Part shown: positions 36,501 to 48,500 of the stretch, in pieces | How positions within the stretch are numbered: the stretch's first letter is position 1 | Layout of the letters: each line of letters begins with the position of its first letter | Source: Sthenelais limicola | Lineage: Eukaryota > Annelida > Polychaeta > Phyllodocida > Sigalionidae | DNA: 64,000 nucleotides | Assembly: GCA_942159475.1 (NCBI GenBank) | Contig: OW804096.1 | Span: 40,857,744 to 40,921,743 of the forward strand | Reading direction: 5' to 3' | Notes under the pieces: generated by a model | Told to the model about the DNA's origin: nothing | Database searches by the model: none | The model's input: the letters and a program-made list of their open reading frames with translations, nothing else | Translations under genes and position numbers: made by a program

Positions 36501-38740
36501 TTGACTTCTGCCACGGTCGGTGTTTTCCATCTATTTGCACGCCCTGCCGCCGCGATTCTCATGCGTTTTCTTGTGTTTTCGCGACTGTAGCGAAAGGCGA
36601 AAAACTCAAGGTAAATATGACATTGTGTGATGTATGTTATTATATATATGTGTGTCTAATATATGAGTTGTTTGGCTGTTGTTGTTGTTGTTGTTATTAT
36701 TTCTCTGCTCTGTCAAAACTGAGCATGTCTGTCCATGTGTGTGTTTATTTTTCTCGACTCAAACTTGTACTCAACAAACAGTCAACTACAAACCATATGC
36801 AACTTCAGGCGAAAAAATAACAGGTAAAGCTCATCGCATGACTTGGTAGGGCTATTAGGCAATGGGTGCACAGTGTTTGACAATGCTTTGGTGTCATATT
36901 TACGAGGTAGGAGCATTCGGTTTCCTCGGTGTGGTCCTTTCCACAATTCGCGCCCGATGCGAATTACTCAACCCTACTCGTTAGAGCGAAGGTCGCGGGA
37001 AGCATTCACTGTTTGAATCAGTCAGTAATTCATTCCACTCGGAGGTTGGGTCGCGTTGCTCAAATTTCTACGGGTGAAGGGGTGGTTTTAGACACAGGAC
37101 TGATACCTGAGACTTGTATATTTTCCTCATCGTTTGTAACAAGCTTGTGATTCTAGGGAACCAGTAGGTGGTCTGTCAGCGGCCGTTTTTCCGCGCTAAA
37201 CAAAATCCTTCCTCCTGTATACAACAGAACAAGCATAACGACAACAATTCCCAGACAAGTGACAGGAGCTGTTTACCTCACTGGCTCTGCCTGAGCCTTG
37301 CTTATGAAAACTTTCTCCGACTAATTAATATGTGTTAATTGAATTTGATTGACATAGGTCTGGGACTCTTTAGTGCAAACTGGCTGGCCTTTGAGAGGGC
37401 CTCCCGCATCGATTGCCATGCTTGGTTGGTTTTGCTGACGGTGGGGACAAAAGGCCATAGAATTATGATCAGCATGGGGTTGGGACTCTCTAGGTACTGT
37501 TCTAAAGACAGCATGGCTGGGACATTCCGCTAAATGTGTACAAACTCTATTATGGTTCGTTGATGGTGTATGTGATAAGTGACGAGGGAATCCTCCTACC
37601 TTTATGCCGGCCTGTAAACATACCGAGGCCCATTAGAGGATGACACCAGCTCAAAGCGGCGCCAAATCTAAAAGCCTGGGCAAAGGCGACACATACACTC
37701 ACTCACACACACAGCTATAGGGCCATAGCGTGCAGGGAGCAAAATTTGCTGCACCCAACAGCCATTTGTAAATGTGGAAAAAAATAATCATCAAACGCTC
37801 GTTTTTCACATGAGCATTCCATCTAAGAAATAAACTTTGTCCTTGAACTGGATGTCTTTCTCTCTCTCTCTCTCTCTCTCTGATTCGGAGGAACTTTTGG
37901 ATCTGAGTTGAAGTCTGCTCATAAAAAGTTTTTTTTTCTGATTGGCACCACGCCTGTACTTTTGGGGGGATGATTCCAAGGAACTGATGGTGTATCTTGT
38001 GACAGGGCAAATAAAAAGCACCCAATACCAGCGTATGAGGGACATATACAAAGTGAATGTTACATCTGGTTTGTCAAAAAAAATATTTTTAAAAAAGTCC
38101 ACGCACATAGCGCAACTTTTTGAATGAATTTTAAAAGCAGCGCTAGTTCAGCAAAGACAACAACAGTGTAATATGATTTCCATCTATAAAAGACAAGTTT
38201 CCTTTTAGTGTGATTATTTTCAGTTCACTTGCCCGTCTACTCTTGCCTAACAATGCAAGATCCCTTTTTCCATGGAGAATGATGTCATTTACCACTTCCT
38301 AAGCAGGTTTGAACAGATAAAAGTTAATCCAATGAGATTACCAACCCCAAAATGTTGACCCTTTTTCTCTCTAGTCGTCGGTGTTAAAAGCAATAGAGAC
38401 CAAAAGTGCTGTGTGCGTGACAGAATTCTGGCAACACCTCATGATTTCAGATTACTATGACTAAACGGATAACACCGAAGGCGCTAAACATTCACAGAGC
38501 CCATTACGTTGGTGCAAAACAAGTTCAACACTATGGAGTGGTAGAAAAAGAATTAGACCAAATAGAGAGCTATTTGAACACGGCTATGGCTGCGACTTCG
38601 GCTGTATACATGCTACATCATTCCTGGTAGCAAACATGGAAGTAGTATATACCTTGACTCTGGCAATGTAAGGGTTTATGCACCGAAATTTATGCAAATT
38701 TGGAGGATGCAAAACAATTAATTCGGGGTCATTTAAAAAA
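36501..38740. other. Non-coding DNA upstream of FoxQ2
   Basis: No supported gene. It holds a (TTG)n run (about 36678-36696), a forkhead-type TAAACAAA site (37197-37204), a moderately GC-rich block at 37150-37660 and a (TC)n tract at 37858-37881. The 160-codon plus-strand frame across 36338-36820 runs through the FoxQ2 promoter and low-complexity DNA and is not considered coding. The proximity makes this the most likely place for FoxQ2 enhancers (inference). Confidence 0.45.
37858..37881 (+). repeat. (TC)n microsatellite
   Basis: Twelve TC dinucleotides in a row. Confidence 0.97.
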
Positions 38741-39406
38741 AAATGCAATCATGCTTTGAAGCGATGAGATAATATCGAGGTGGTATATGTCATAGTTTAA
38801 ATGACAATTTGTGTCGTTCTTATTCAGGATTCCATGTACGTGTGTGTCTGTTTTATATCTTCTAAACTAGCATGTCCGTGCGGTCCATATCAATGAAATC
38901 TTTAAAAAAAATACCTTGATCAAACTAACTATCCCTAACCTTGGCAATAATTGAGCTAACATGAACCGATAGATATATTATGGTTTTCAAGATCTACCAA
39001 TCCATTTTTTCTCGAAATGTAGTCATGCTTTGTAGAGACGGGATGATATCGAGGTGACGTATGTTCTAGTTTCAATGCCAATTGATATTTTATATAGGGT
39101 GGGGGTGGGGATCAGGATTTCCCATCGTTCTTATTCAGGATTCCCTATTTGTGTGTCTGTTTTGTATCTACTATCACATTAACTATCTCTAACTTTGGCA
39201 ATAATTGAACTAACATGAACTGACATTGGAAAATACATTGATCACATTAACTATCTCTAACCTTTGCAATAATTGAACTATCATGAAGTGTCATTAGAAA
39301 AATACATTGAACAAATTAACCAACCCAACCTTTACCCTGATTAACTGACTGATGAACTGATTCATTTAGTATGGTTCTCTAGACCTATCAATCCATTTTT
39401 CCTCGA
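38741..39406 (+). repeat. Degenerate tandem repeat, two ~270-390-bp units with nested 72-bp repeats
   Basis: Unit 1 (38741-39012) and unit 2 (39013-39406) share blocks in the same order: AATGCAATCATGCTTTG or a variant, ATATCGAGGTG, CGTTCTTATTCAGGATTCC, TGTGTCTGTTTT, CCTAACCTTGGCAATAATTGA, and CTACCAATCCATTTTT..CTCGAA. Unit 2 is longer because the CTAACTTTGGCAATAATTGAAC segment is itself repeated with a period of about 72 bp. It also contains GGGTGGGGGTGGGG (about 39097-39110). No coding frame is present. Confidence 0.8.
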
Positions 39407-42105
39407 ATTTTCAATTCATACGAGACTGCCTTTTTAGCAGATGTTCAATAGCGTGTATTGTTTTCCTTTTGACACCTGGTCCCCTACTAAGATCTCATTT
39501 CCGCCTATTGTTCCAATGGTTTGCGGGGGCTTTCGTTTATATATCAACATACAAATCTATATGTTCTATGGCAGGGAATCGGGGGCGGATGTTTTCCTGC
39601 GGAGAGTGATAATGATAATGAGCTATTATCATACGTGACATGTTGGAATTCCCATTGGATGCAGGTTGCATGCTTTCTCCTCAGGTTACCTGACCTATTC
39701 AATGCAACTGCAGCGCCCCCAACTAGGCTTTTGTTGAAGTGCCATACTGCGCGACCTCAACCGTCGTCCTAGAAAACAACGCCCCGGACCTCTCCGTTCG
39801 TGGGGCGGGGAGCAAATCTAGTCTCTCCTGAGACTTCCCCCATGCACAAATGACACATACTTGGGAACAATCTAATCAGTGACAAATTTCAGTGCATTGA
39901 AGGCATGTCCTCCCCTCCTGCTACGAACACCGACGACTGGAAAATGCAGCTTTAGTTTTGCGGTAAATGAAATCGGGGGCCACTCATTGCGAGCCAGTTA
40001 GAGGACAACAGCATGGGGAGGATCGAGGATCGGCCATTGAATGTCTAATTGCTGAGGAGGGCTTCCTTCTAAAATGGAAACAGAACACAATATAAATGAG
40101 ATGCCGAATGGGAAATGGGTGGATGCTTGATGACATTGGTCTTTGGCGGCTGGGATGTTGCAGTGCATGGGCTCAGATCGCGGGGAGCACAACTGTATAG
40201 ACAGATGCCAAATTAAGCCATTGTTGGTCTTATTTGATACTCGATGCAGCTAAACGGCCGATTGAGAAAGCGCACTTGCTCATAACACGCAATCATTTGC
40301 CAATTATTTATACAAATATGATAAGTTGCGGTGAATAGGAGCTTTGTGGAAACAGAATATGCCTTTCTGATTCCATCAGGGAAGCGAGGAGCCCGCTAAT
40401 CTTAAACGGGAGGCGCTTGTATTAGGGATCCACAATTCCCAGAGAATGTGGCGGCTTGTGCCACAATGTATAGAATTAGAAAGTATGCCACCATTTGCAT
40501 CCATGCTATATCTATATATTGCTATGTACCTACTTTGAATATATTAAGCAGTAACGTACCCTATCACGCTCATCTAACGCTATGATATGCACGTGATTTA
40601 TATAGGACTTGTTCCGAATATTAAAACCTTAAAATGTTGGGTTCTGTCAATCAATTTCCATAGAGCACATCGTTTAATATCTCACAACAATTTCTTGTTA
40701 ATATAACATATATAGAGGGACGACTTTTTAAAGTGAACAGACATAATTTTATATAAAAAATAGTGGCATAGGTTTACAGACAATATATATATAACAATTT
40801 AACGACAGATCCGGTGTCATTATTATATAACCATCCAAACTCACACGAACCAAATATCCAGCCCTGAGATAAAGGCCGCGCACCGAATTGACTTTTGACA
40901 CGAGACGAGGGAATTCTCGCGTGAAATCGCAATATGCGACACATCACACCATGTATTTTTCTTTCCGGACAATTATCCCTTAGTTTTACTTGCACTAAAT
41001 CTTGTTCATCAGTATACAATACTTGTTAACTTTAGTGCACGCATATGGGCGTCAGGGTCAGGGCGTTGGAAAATGTACAATCTGTCAATCAAATAAATCA
41101 AATTAAAGACACAAATATGGTTCAAAATACACTTCAACATAACCAAACAGGTTACTTGGCTCATCGTATTCACAAATACCCAAATCTATCTAACATTTAT
41201 TATTTTTCAGCCTCATTTAGCAGAATTTACTTAATGTTTAGAGCTGCTGATTGTACATTTTCTGACGAGACCCATACGAAGGCCAATCCGGTATATATAC
41301 AAGAAACACATGCAATAAATTATGGCGCAATGATGATAATAATGCAACTCATATTATGATAATTGCTTCTCACAAATAGTGTCGAACTGCGGGCAATAAC
41401 ATTTATAACATAGTAGATGAATAGCACGAAGAATATATTTTTTATTATACATACAGATAATATATGCTGCTATCAAAGTCCTTAATTCTTTATTCTGACA
41501 GGTTGATAAGTGTTGCGTTTCATGTTGCTATTTGACAAATATTTGGCAACTGCTGTGACAGAAAGCCCTGTGACATAAACGACCCAAGTTTGGCTCGGTT
41601 GGAAGCACGGGCGTCATGACTACACGCTAGAAGCGACCTTGCACTTGGTGGGTTGTGTGGGAAGACACGGAGCCTCTTTGTCAAGTGCAGACTACTGACA
41701 ATATAACACCCCACAAGAATGTACAATAAAGTTATGTGTCCAAAAGAATAATCATCTATCCAGGTATATTGCTTTGGCTCCCCGTTCACCAGACCGCTTT
41801 ATTGCGTCCGTATATATGCTAGGTTTTCAACGACTACATAATGTATACATGGGTATAACACACAGTGTCGAAGGTAGTTTTGATTTGTTTTTAAACATAC
41901 ACACCTCTGGACATCAAGTACGTACACTTGCTGACGTGCAAACCCTTGGTGAGAAAGCAATAGGCGATATCAATAAAATGGTCAGACTCATACCGGTATA
42001 TAGAGATCAACATGGTCAGACTCATAGGGAGGCCGATGAACGACCGACTTGTTTATTACACGAAAGGTTAATGCAAGGAATCAATTACCGATAGGATGTA
42101 ACCTA
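39407..42105. other. Non-coding DNA, no supported gene
   Basis: The GC-richer block at about 39500-40500 is non-repetitive and includes an octamer ATTTGCAT (40493-40500) close to a Sox-type ACAATG (40463-40468). The remainder, 40500-42105, is AT-rich. The 106-codon plus-strand frame at 41774-42094 has no recognised domain. Confidence 0.5.
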
Positions 42106-42938
42106 AATAGGGGATTTGCATAGCCGCCATTTTGAATTTTAATTAGCATAGAATTTTGGGACTAATGCCACAGTCTAAAATCTATAGAAAACATGCCTTG
42201 TTCAGCATATGCTATTATCAATGCTCTTGCATTTACTTTTTATAGATCATTTGTACAACCTATGATATTGATGAAAAGATTCTTGCAATTTTCGATACAA
42301 ATACGTATATTGCTAAATATTTTTCTGTCAGATTCTTTGAGACGGAAATTCACGTGATTGCAGGTGGCGCTGCGAACCAGGGGTTGACTTTTGAGCGGTA
42401 TTGGGTGCATGTCCCATAGAGCCCCATAGAAAACTTTGGAGATTTATTCCCCACAAAAATATAGAAAACATTCGTCAAATATTAATTGCTTTCATTGACA
42501 CCAAGTTTGATATTGTAAGTATCACATATGTTGAGAGAGAAACAATTTTTCATCGTTATCATGTAGAAATAGGAGTATAAACTTTGGGATTTTAATATGG
42601 GAGCCTATTGGGGCCGACATCAGTATGCAATCCCTGCCGTATCTGTCACCCTTTTCAACGCACTTCATTCAAAGTTTAAAATCTCACCTTTCTTGGACAA
42701 ACTATATTGAAAGTAAAAGTTCTCTGGAAAGGGATATTCCTATTAAGATACATGTAAAAGAAATTGTCCTGATAGACAGCATGAATGATAGTAAAATCCA
42801 GAATTGATTTTATGAAAACAGTACCCATTGCACCACTACTGCTAGCGGAACTCGCTTGCAGTCTCAAAGAATTGAATTGAACCCATCCCAGCATGCACCG
42901 CAATAAACATGTGCAGTGGCACATGCAAATCCCCTATT
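42106..42938. mobile_element. MITE-like element with POU/YY1-like ends, long copy
   Basis: The left end AATAGGGGATTTGCAT and right end ATGCAAATCCCCTATT are exact inverted complements. Just inside the left end is GCCGCCATTTTG. The first ~200 bp and the last ~60 bp align with the 350-bp copy at 50353-50701; the middle is extra sequence here, so this is a longer relative or a copy with an insertion. There is no transposase frame. The flanks suggest a TA-rich target. Confidence 0.75.
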
Positions 42939-43065
42939 AAACTTCATAGGGGTTGGAACAGAATACATGTGTGTTACTGTTAGTTGTATCTTGGATATTA
43001 TTCTGTTAATGAAGAAATTAAGGGAGTTCATCGACTCCACTGAAAACGAACATTCCCTTTAATAA

Positions 43066-43137
43066 TTTATTATATGCGCATTCCATATGAGAGGTGCAAT
43101 AAGTGGGGTGCTATAAAAATATTCATATAGTATGCGT
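43066..43137 (+). repeat. Dispersed ~70-bp repeat, copy 1 (pair with 52921-52993)
   Basis: TTTATTATATGCGCATTCC, ATATGAGAGRTGC, ATAAGTGGGGTGC and TATAAAAATATTCATATAG occur in the same order at 52921-52993 with few differences. Here the right edge forms a hairpin (TCATATAGTA and TACTATATGA around GCG). A block containing ACCAAGTCGGC follows both copies at different distances, suggesting a deletion here or an insertion in the other copy. Confidence 0.8.
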
Positions 43138-43239
43138 ACTATATGAACTACTTCGTCACCAAGTCGGCTACTTTTTTCAGATTTACACATGATACATTTG
43201 GGATTACGCATCAAGTTTTATGCCCATATAATAAACATA

Positions 43240-43374
43240 GAATGGATCTCGCCAGCAATAATACAAAATTTATTGGACTTGATTCGTCCGCATAAGCACT
43301 CTACCTATGACATTGTGCTTATGCAGACGAATCAAGTCCAATAAATTTTCGATTATTGCCAGCTCGTTCCATTC
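43240..43374. repeat. Imperfect inverted repeat with ~60-bp arms
   Basis: The arms 43240-43299 and 43315-43374 are inverted copies. The inner ~35 bp (AATTTATTGGACTTGATTCG.. side) has only one mismatch and the outer part has several, around a 15-nt loop. The structure is a foldback or small MITE. A transcript would form a long hairpin. Confidence 0.9.
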
Positions 43375-43520
43375 TCTCTATATATAGCTAACGTCTTTTT
43401 GTGCTAAAAGAAGGTAGCCATCTTAGAATATAATTTTTAAGTGCAATAAACCCCCAAGCAATGCATCTTCACACAATACATAGGCCTATATTGCTCTGGA
43501 AGCAATTAATACAAAAACTC

Positions 43521-43805
43521 AAAAGTCGTCATAGAAAATACATATTACCAAAAGGTTAAAATATAGCTACTATTGAATTGTTCTCGACCGCAAATACTTA
43601 AATAATTGAAATTGTAGTGATACGCTTTATGTATTAGTAATCATAAAATATATTCTCTAAAAAGCCGTCTTAGAAAATACCTATGACCAAAAGGTTAAAA
43701 TATACTATTGAATTGTTCTTGACTGCAATTACCTAAAGAATCGAAATTGCAGTAATAAGCTTCATGTATGTTCTATTAGTAATCATGATCATATAATATA
43801 CTTTC
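43521..43805 (+). repeat. Tandem duplication, ~140-bp period
   Basis: 43521-43658 and 43659-43805 share AAAAG.CGTC.TAGAAAATAC, CCAAAAGGTTAAAATATA, CTATTGAATTGTTCT, GACCGCAA or a variant, ATTGAAATTG.AGT and ATTAGTAATCAT in the same order, with small indels. Confidence 0.85.
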
Positions 43806-44773
43806 TAAAAAGTATAAGAAATGTAGTCAATCTAAGTACTGCAAATAGTTAAGTGGATGTCACGAACTCTGACAAGCTATATACCCATTGATTCACAATA
43901 AAAGAAGCTGATACAAATGGCATTGTGAGAGTACAAGATGTACCACTGCCTTTATTATTGCTTTCTTCCAAACATATGCTCTCTACAGCTATCTCTATGG
44001 AAACCGTTAAATACGCCAGTTTTACTTTCCCCGCAAACATCTGCTCCGCCGGCTTCTTCTATGTGAGAGCAGGTGTCGACGGTGTACCTATCCTGTGTGA
44101 AAACAAAAGTAGAAATACAAGACATGGATTTGCAGTAAGGAATTCCATGTTTGTAGGGGCTAGAAGGCAGCCGGTTTGGGGTGGGGAGTCAACGGGAAGG
44201 GCTTCATATCACCGGCTACAACATGCAAGCTGATCATTACGAGTGTTTAAGGTTAACTCGCTCTATTTACTTAAACTGGGGAGCACGTAGTTTACCTGAG
44301 ATGGTTTGAGGACATTACTTTACGTAGAAAAGTGCCTGTGATAAGTTGGCATTAGGTGGGAATTTATTAATAATTTAATAAGGAAACCCTATATATATAT
44401 ATGCGAAACCCAGGAATGTTGATGGTACACGAACAATTGCATGTCTACCTTTTGGGAAAAGAGAGAATCTAAACCATTCAGTTCTTGAGCAATTCTGATC
44501 TCTAATTTTCCCATCATAGATAAGAGAATTTAATTAAATTCTTATGAAGAAACAAGGAGAATACTGTCATTCTTAAATAACGCGAAATATTCGAGTAAAA
44601 GTATAATATTTTTATAATTATCATGGTATACCATATACATAGATTATATTACAAAGAGAAAAAATGAAATGTTGCCATTTTTGGAATCATTATGTATCTC
44701 TATAACTATCAAAGGAAGTAATTCCCCGATATCTGGTATTGGAAAAATATAACAATTATGTCCCGAAATTGCG

Positions 44774-44785
44774 CCCCCCCCCCCC
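44774..44785 (+). repeat. C12 homopolymer
   Basis: Twelve consecutive C after GCG; read length here may be unreliable. A short (TA)n run lies at about 44390-44403. Confidence 0.95.
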
Positions 44786-45036
44786 GGCTAAAATGACATC
44801 CTCTATAGATCTATAGTTATGTTATAATAGAAGTAACATAAAGGAGTGAAGAATTCGGTAGAGTATGAACGTTGGTTTATTGCCTATTAAAATACATATT
44901 GAGCCTTCTCTTTGCAATACCAGGTCTTCAGGAGCAGATAGTAGATAACAGCAATCTCATACCAAATTCTACATCACAATTATTTTAAAAATGTTTTTGA
45001 ACTGTACATTTCAACGTTCATGGTTACGTTGGAGAG

Positions 45037-45061
45037 GGGTGGCGTAGTGGTCTGAGGCGCC
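45037..45061 (+). repeat. tRNA-Leu-like A-box fragment
   Basis: GGGTGGCGTAGTGGTCTGAG closely resembles the D-arm region of eukaryotic tRNA-Leu. The A box is TGGCGTAGTGG (45040-45050). No intact B box follows at tRNA distance; a foldback sequence begins 10 bases on. This is a SINE head or tRNA pseudogene. Confidence 0.5.
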
Positions 45062-45070
45062 TATATATAT

Positions 45071-45285
45071 AAGCGTGGTCTCCACTGGTTGCGGTAAACT
45101 CTGCGGTAAGCCTTGCGATGGTGCTGTGATGGTGAGGAGTGGCAAGGTCCTGCCTACATGGCCAGTGAACCAGGTAGGCAGGACCTTGTCATTCCTCACC
45201 ACCTACAGAACAAGCACAAACAATCACAAGGCTTACCGCAGAGCTTACCGCAGAGCTTACCGCAGCCAGTGGAGACCCCACTTTA
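45071..45285. repeat. Foldback element with ~95-bp arms, next to tRNA-like sequence
   Basis: The left arm (from AAGCGTGGTCTCCACTGG) and the right arm (ending CCAGTGGAGACC..CTT) are inverted copies meeting near 45165. The inner arms contain AAGGTCCTGCCTAC.TGG and its complement. The right arm carries three GCTTACCGCAG units where the left arm has about one and a half. The 217-codon plus frame across this region is a product of the repeat. Confidence 0.85.
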
Positions 45286-45522
45286 AGCCTGACGCATTTA
45301 TACATGGTCGATTTGGCCCCCGATTGCCTCACGATTTGGGTCTCCCAATGAATCAAAAACATAAACCAGGATTTGAAATGATAAGGTCCATATCCATATT
45401 CATATCCATTGCCACGACCAGCCGTCCGATTGTTTTTTTTTGCCGTGCGGTGGCCGTACACCGTGGTAATGGAGGTAGGGCTTTGGGTGGTGGCTTTGGA
45501 TCCCGCGGCATGTGCGTGTGTT

Positions 45523-45550
45523 GTGGGTTCAAACCCCACTGTGGCCACCA
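45523..45550 (+). repeat. tRNA-derived SINE segment with perfect T-arm and encoded CCA
   Basis: A perfect T-arm (GTGGG, TTCAAAC, CCCAC) is followed by TGTGGCC-A-CCA, like the 3' end of a mature tRNA including CCA. Upstream sequence (about 45430-45522) is tRNA-like in length but does not fold as a canonical tRNA; GGCCGTA near 45449 only partly complements the acceptor strand. The minus-strand translation gives VGFEPTT, a well-known artefact of tRNA-derived SINEs. An encoded CCA suggests origin from a processed tRNA. Confidence 0.55.
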
Positions 45551-45551
45551 T

Positions 45552-48500
45552 TTCTGGTGGGACATCAAAGGCCAGCCGTGTGTATATTTGTATTTGCCAC
45601 TTGGTAACACTATTGTTTACTGGATACTAAGGGACCCACACCTGTCCACAAATGACCTTCCTGGATCACAGAAAACGGAGGGGAAAAGGGCCAAAAAGGG
45701 CATATCATATCAGGCTCCCCGCATATAGAGGACTCAACTGTGGTGGTACAAGGGTTGGTGTCACCTCTACGCCTTGTCTAGCACCTCATAGGATACAATG
45801 CATGTTAAAGATTGCTAATATTCGAAAAATTGCTAATGTTCAAAAAAAGTAGGGTATAGCACCGGTTAGCATGTATCCTCATAACAATAATGCATGGTAG
45901 TATACTACACCAGAAGTTAGTGGAAGAGAACTATATATATGGCGCTGAACTAAACAGTCTGGCAAGATAGAATTAGAGTCAATATACGTATGAGAGCCAT
46001 TATGATGATGGATAACGACCATAATTTATATAATATAGTTCAAATTTACTATTAAACTATGAACACTTTTCTTTGTGTGCAATACTTTCAAAGGTAATAT
46101 GCCTACAGCTTCCGACAACCCTTACATATGCATACACGATTGATAGTAATGCAGGTGTTTACTGAGTTTTCCATCCGTCTAGTTACATGTCTAGGTGCGC
46201 AACACCCTCCGTTATTTCTAGTGGTCACGAAAGCATATGGAATTCTTGTCTTCTGATCTTTGGGCAAAGCCTTCCAAGATCGTATCTTGTATGAGCGGGT
46301 CAAAAGGGGTCAGGCGAAAACACCGACGTGCTACATGTTAAAACATTCAGTGAGTGCGAAAACAAAAACCCTACACCCAAACATTAACCAAAGGAATCTT
46401 GAAAATACAATGAAAGTGAGATATCTAATCTAAATTGATCTCCTTTTATACATTGATTCAATAAAAAAAATAGACGCCAAGCACAGGAAATGATTACCCA
46501 TGGTAAATAAGTAAACAAAGCTGTAATACGTCAAGCACATGTGCACTCATCTCAGACGTAAATGCGTTGCTATCATAATGTAAAGAATATTTATCACTCA
46601 ACATGTACTTGGGGTCAAAATTCCCCTTTAATGACTGCACTTAAACGAAGCTTTTGGCATCTGAGCTTGGACTCTTTTGGGAAAAACACACATCATATAC
46701 ACCTAATTACAGTCAAAGTAGCTTAAGAGACTTGTCATTAAGATACTTTCTAAGTGCTTCATAAAAACCTCACCACTTTGATATGCCTTCCCGTTGCATG
46801 AATAAGGAGGAGAAAATTGAAAATGCTCCAGGGGCATAGTTTGGGAGACCTCTGCCCTTCCTTGCAGGATCCAAGGGGGAGGATCAGAGGTAATTTACAA
46901 TGGGAAGCGTGTGTAAGATCATTAACAGCAAGACTTGACAGCAGGCCAAGACTCTTGACTCGGGTGACCCTGTCTTAGTAGCCTCAGAAGCATGAAGGCG
47001 GGGCAATATTACATGCGTTTTGTAGGCGCAAGTAAGGATTTCTGACCCCAGAGGTGGCAGGGGCTTTTAAATGATGTAGAGTATGACAAATAGGCCCATC
47101 CTTTAGTGCTAGTCCGAGGCACCCCTCATGACATAGAGCCAGGATACAGGTCTGAGAAACACACAAAGTTGTTTGTGCCATTTACCACCAGTCCATGTTT
47201 ATTGCTCGTTAGGTGGTAGGGCACGACACTCCACTACCTTGAATTATGACCTATCTAGTCCTACCGAATCTATGATATATAGAAAACGAACCATATTATG
47301 TTTAGGTAACATCTTTATGGACGTTCCTGCTGGGCAACCAGCCTTGGTTCCTTTTAAGAAACAGAAATAACCGCAAGGGGGTATGGATGGAATTTCCATT
47401 TGTAAAACATTCCACAAATCCTTCGCTTACATTTACCGTCAATCTCGGCTCCCATGAAAACTCGGTGCTTAATTGAAATAGAAAATTGAAGTAGCACAAA
47501 GACCTTTATCCCTAGAATAATACCCAAGGCTGCTTGCTAACACGTACTTCTCTTGTCACTCCGCTCGCTGAAATAGGTTTTGATAATGTCTCTAAATAGT
47601 GTGTGGCTTTATTTGAGCACATGTCAAAATGTGGTCAGAAAAAAAGCCTGACGTGACATTTAATACTTTGTAATTTGTTACTCCCTTCAAGATTTCCCTT
47701 TATGTCGCTCAACATCTCGTGGCTACTTGTGTTCGGGCTAAAGAGTCGGTTTTGCATAACGTCAAGCATTTGGTGAGAGTCTACTTCACCCCTTCTAGAA
47801 AACCACATGTCAATCAAATGCAATGCAAGGAAAGGATCTGGTTTGGCTGCTGTGTAATGAAAGAAGTTTTTCATGCCAACACACCGCATACAAGGAACCA
47901 ACCTTAAGGTAAACTAAATCTCTCCATGCATTTGCGAGAGGGATAGACACTTTTTAAAAAATGCTTTAAAATGAGATGCTTATCGAAACTTGGAAATGGC
48001 AAGTATACTGGCGAGTTTTTTTTATGGGAAAAATGTGTTTAGCCGCGGGTTGCTAGGATTAAAAGGAGAGGTAATGAGAAGTGTTAGATCAGTGATAAGG
48101 CGAACCAGTGAAAGGAGGTGAGGGAGAAAGGCTTGAAGGGCCAGGTTTGTGGCTAAAGCTAGTGTTGAATGGGAGGAGAGAAGGGGGATTGTCGCTGACA
48201 GTATGACACCTGAGCTATGAGTTGTGGGGGCTAATCCTCTCATTATATCGTCAATATAGGCAGACTCCTGACAGGGTTAGGCTAAACATGAGAATACACA
48301 ATCCCTGCCCCCAGCTACAGGTGGGCACCACAGGATCATCCTCGGTGATAGGTTCACCTGCAACATTTGCCTCCAACCTGCTGGTAAAAACCTCTCTGAC
48401 CATTGTACATTCCCCAATATATAAACAAAGTTTCCTTACATAGATGTAGTCTGCGTCAATTTTTGCTTCGAATGACCCTTTTTTTCACTGCTATGAACCT

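Noticed and set aside
36338..36820. 160-codon plus-strand frame
   Set aside because: It spans the FoxQ2 promoter and a (TTG)n run that yields poly-Cys; composition explains it.
45075..45728. 217-codon plus-strand frame and overlapping minus-strand frames (including a VGFEPTT peptide)
   Set aside because: They translate the foldback arms and a tRNA-like T-arm. VGFEPTT is a known artefact of tRNA-derived repeats.
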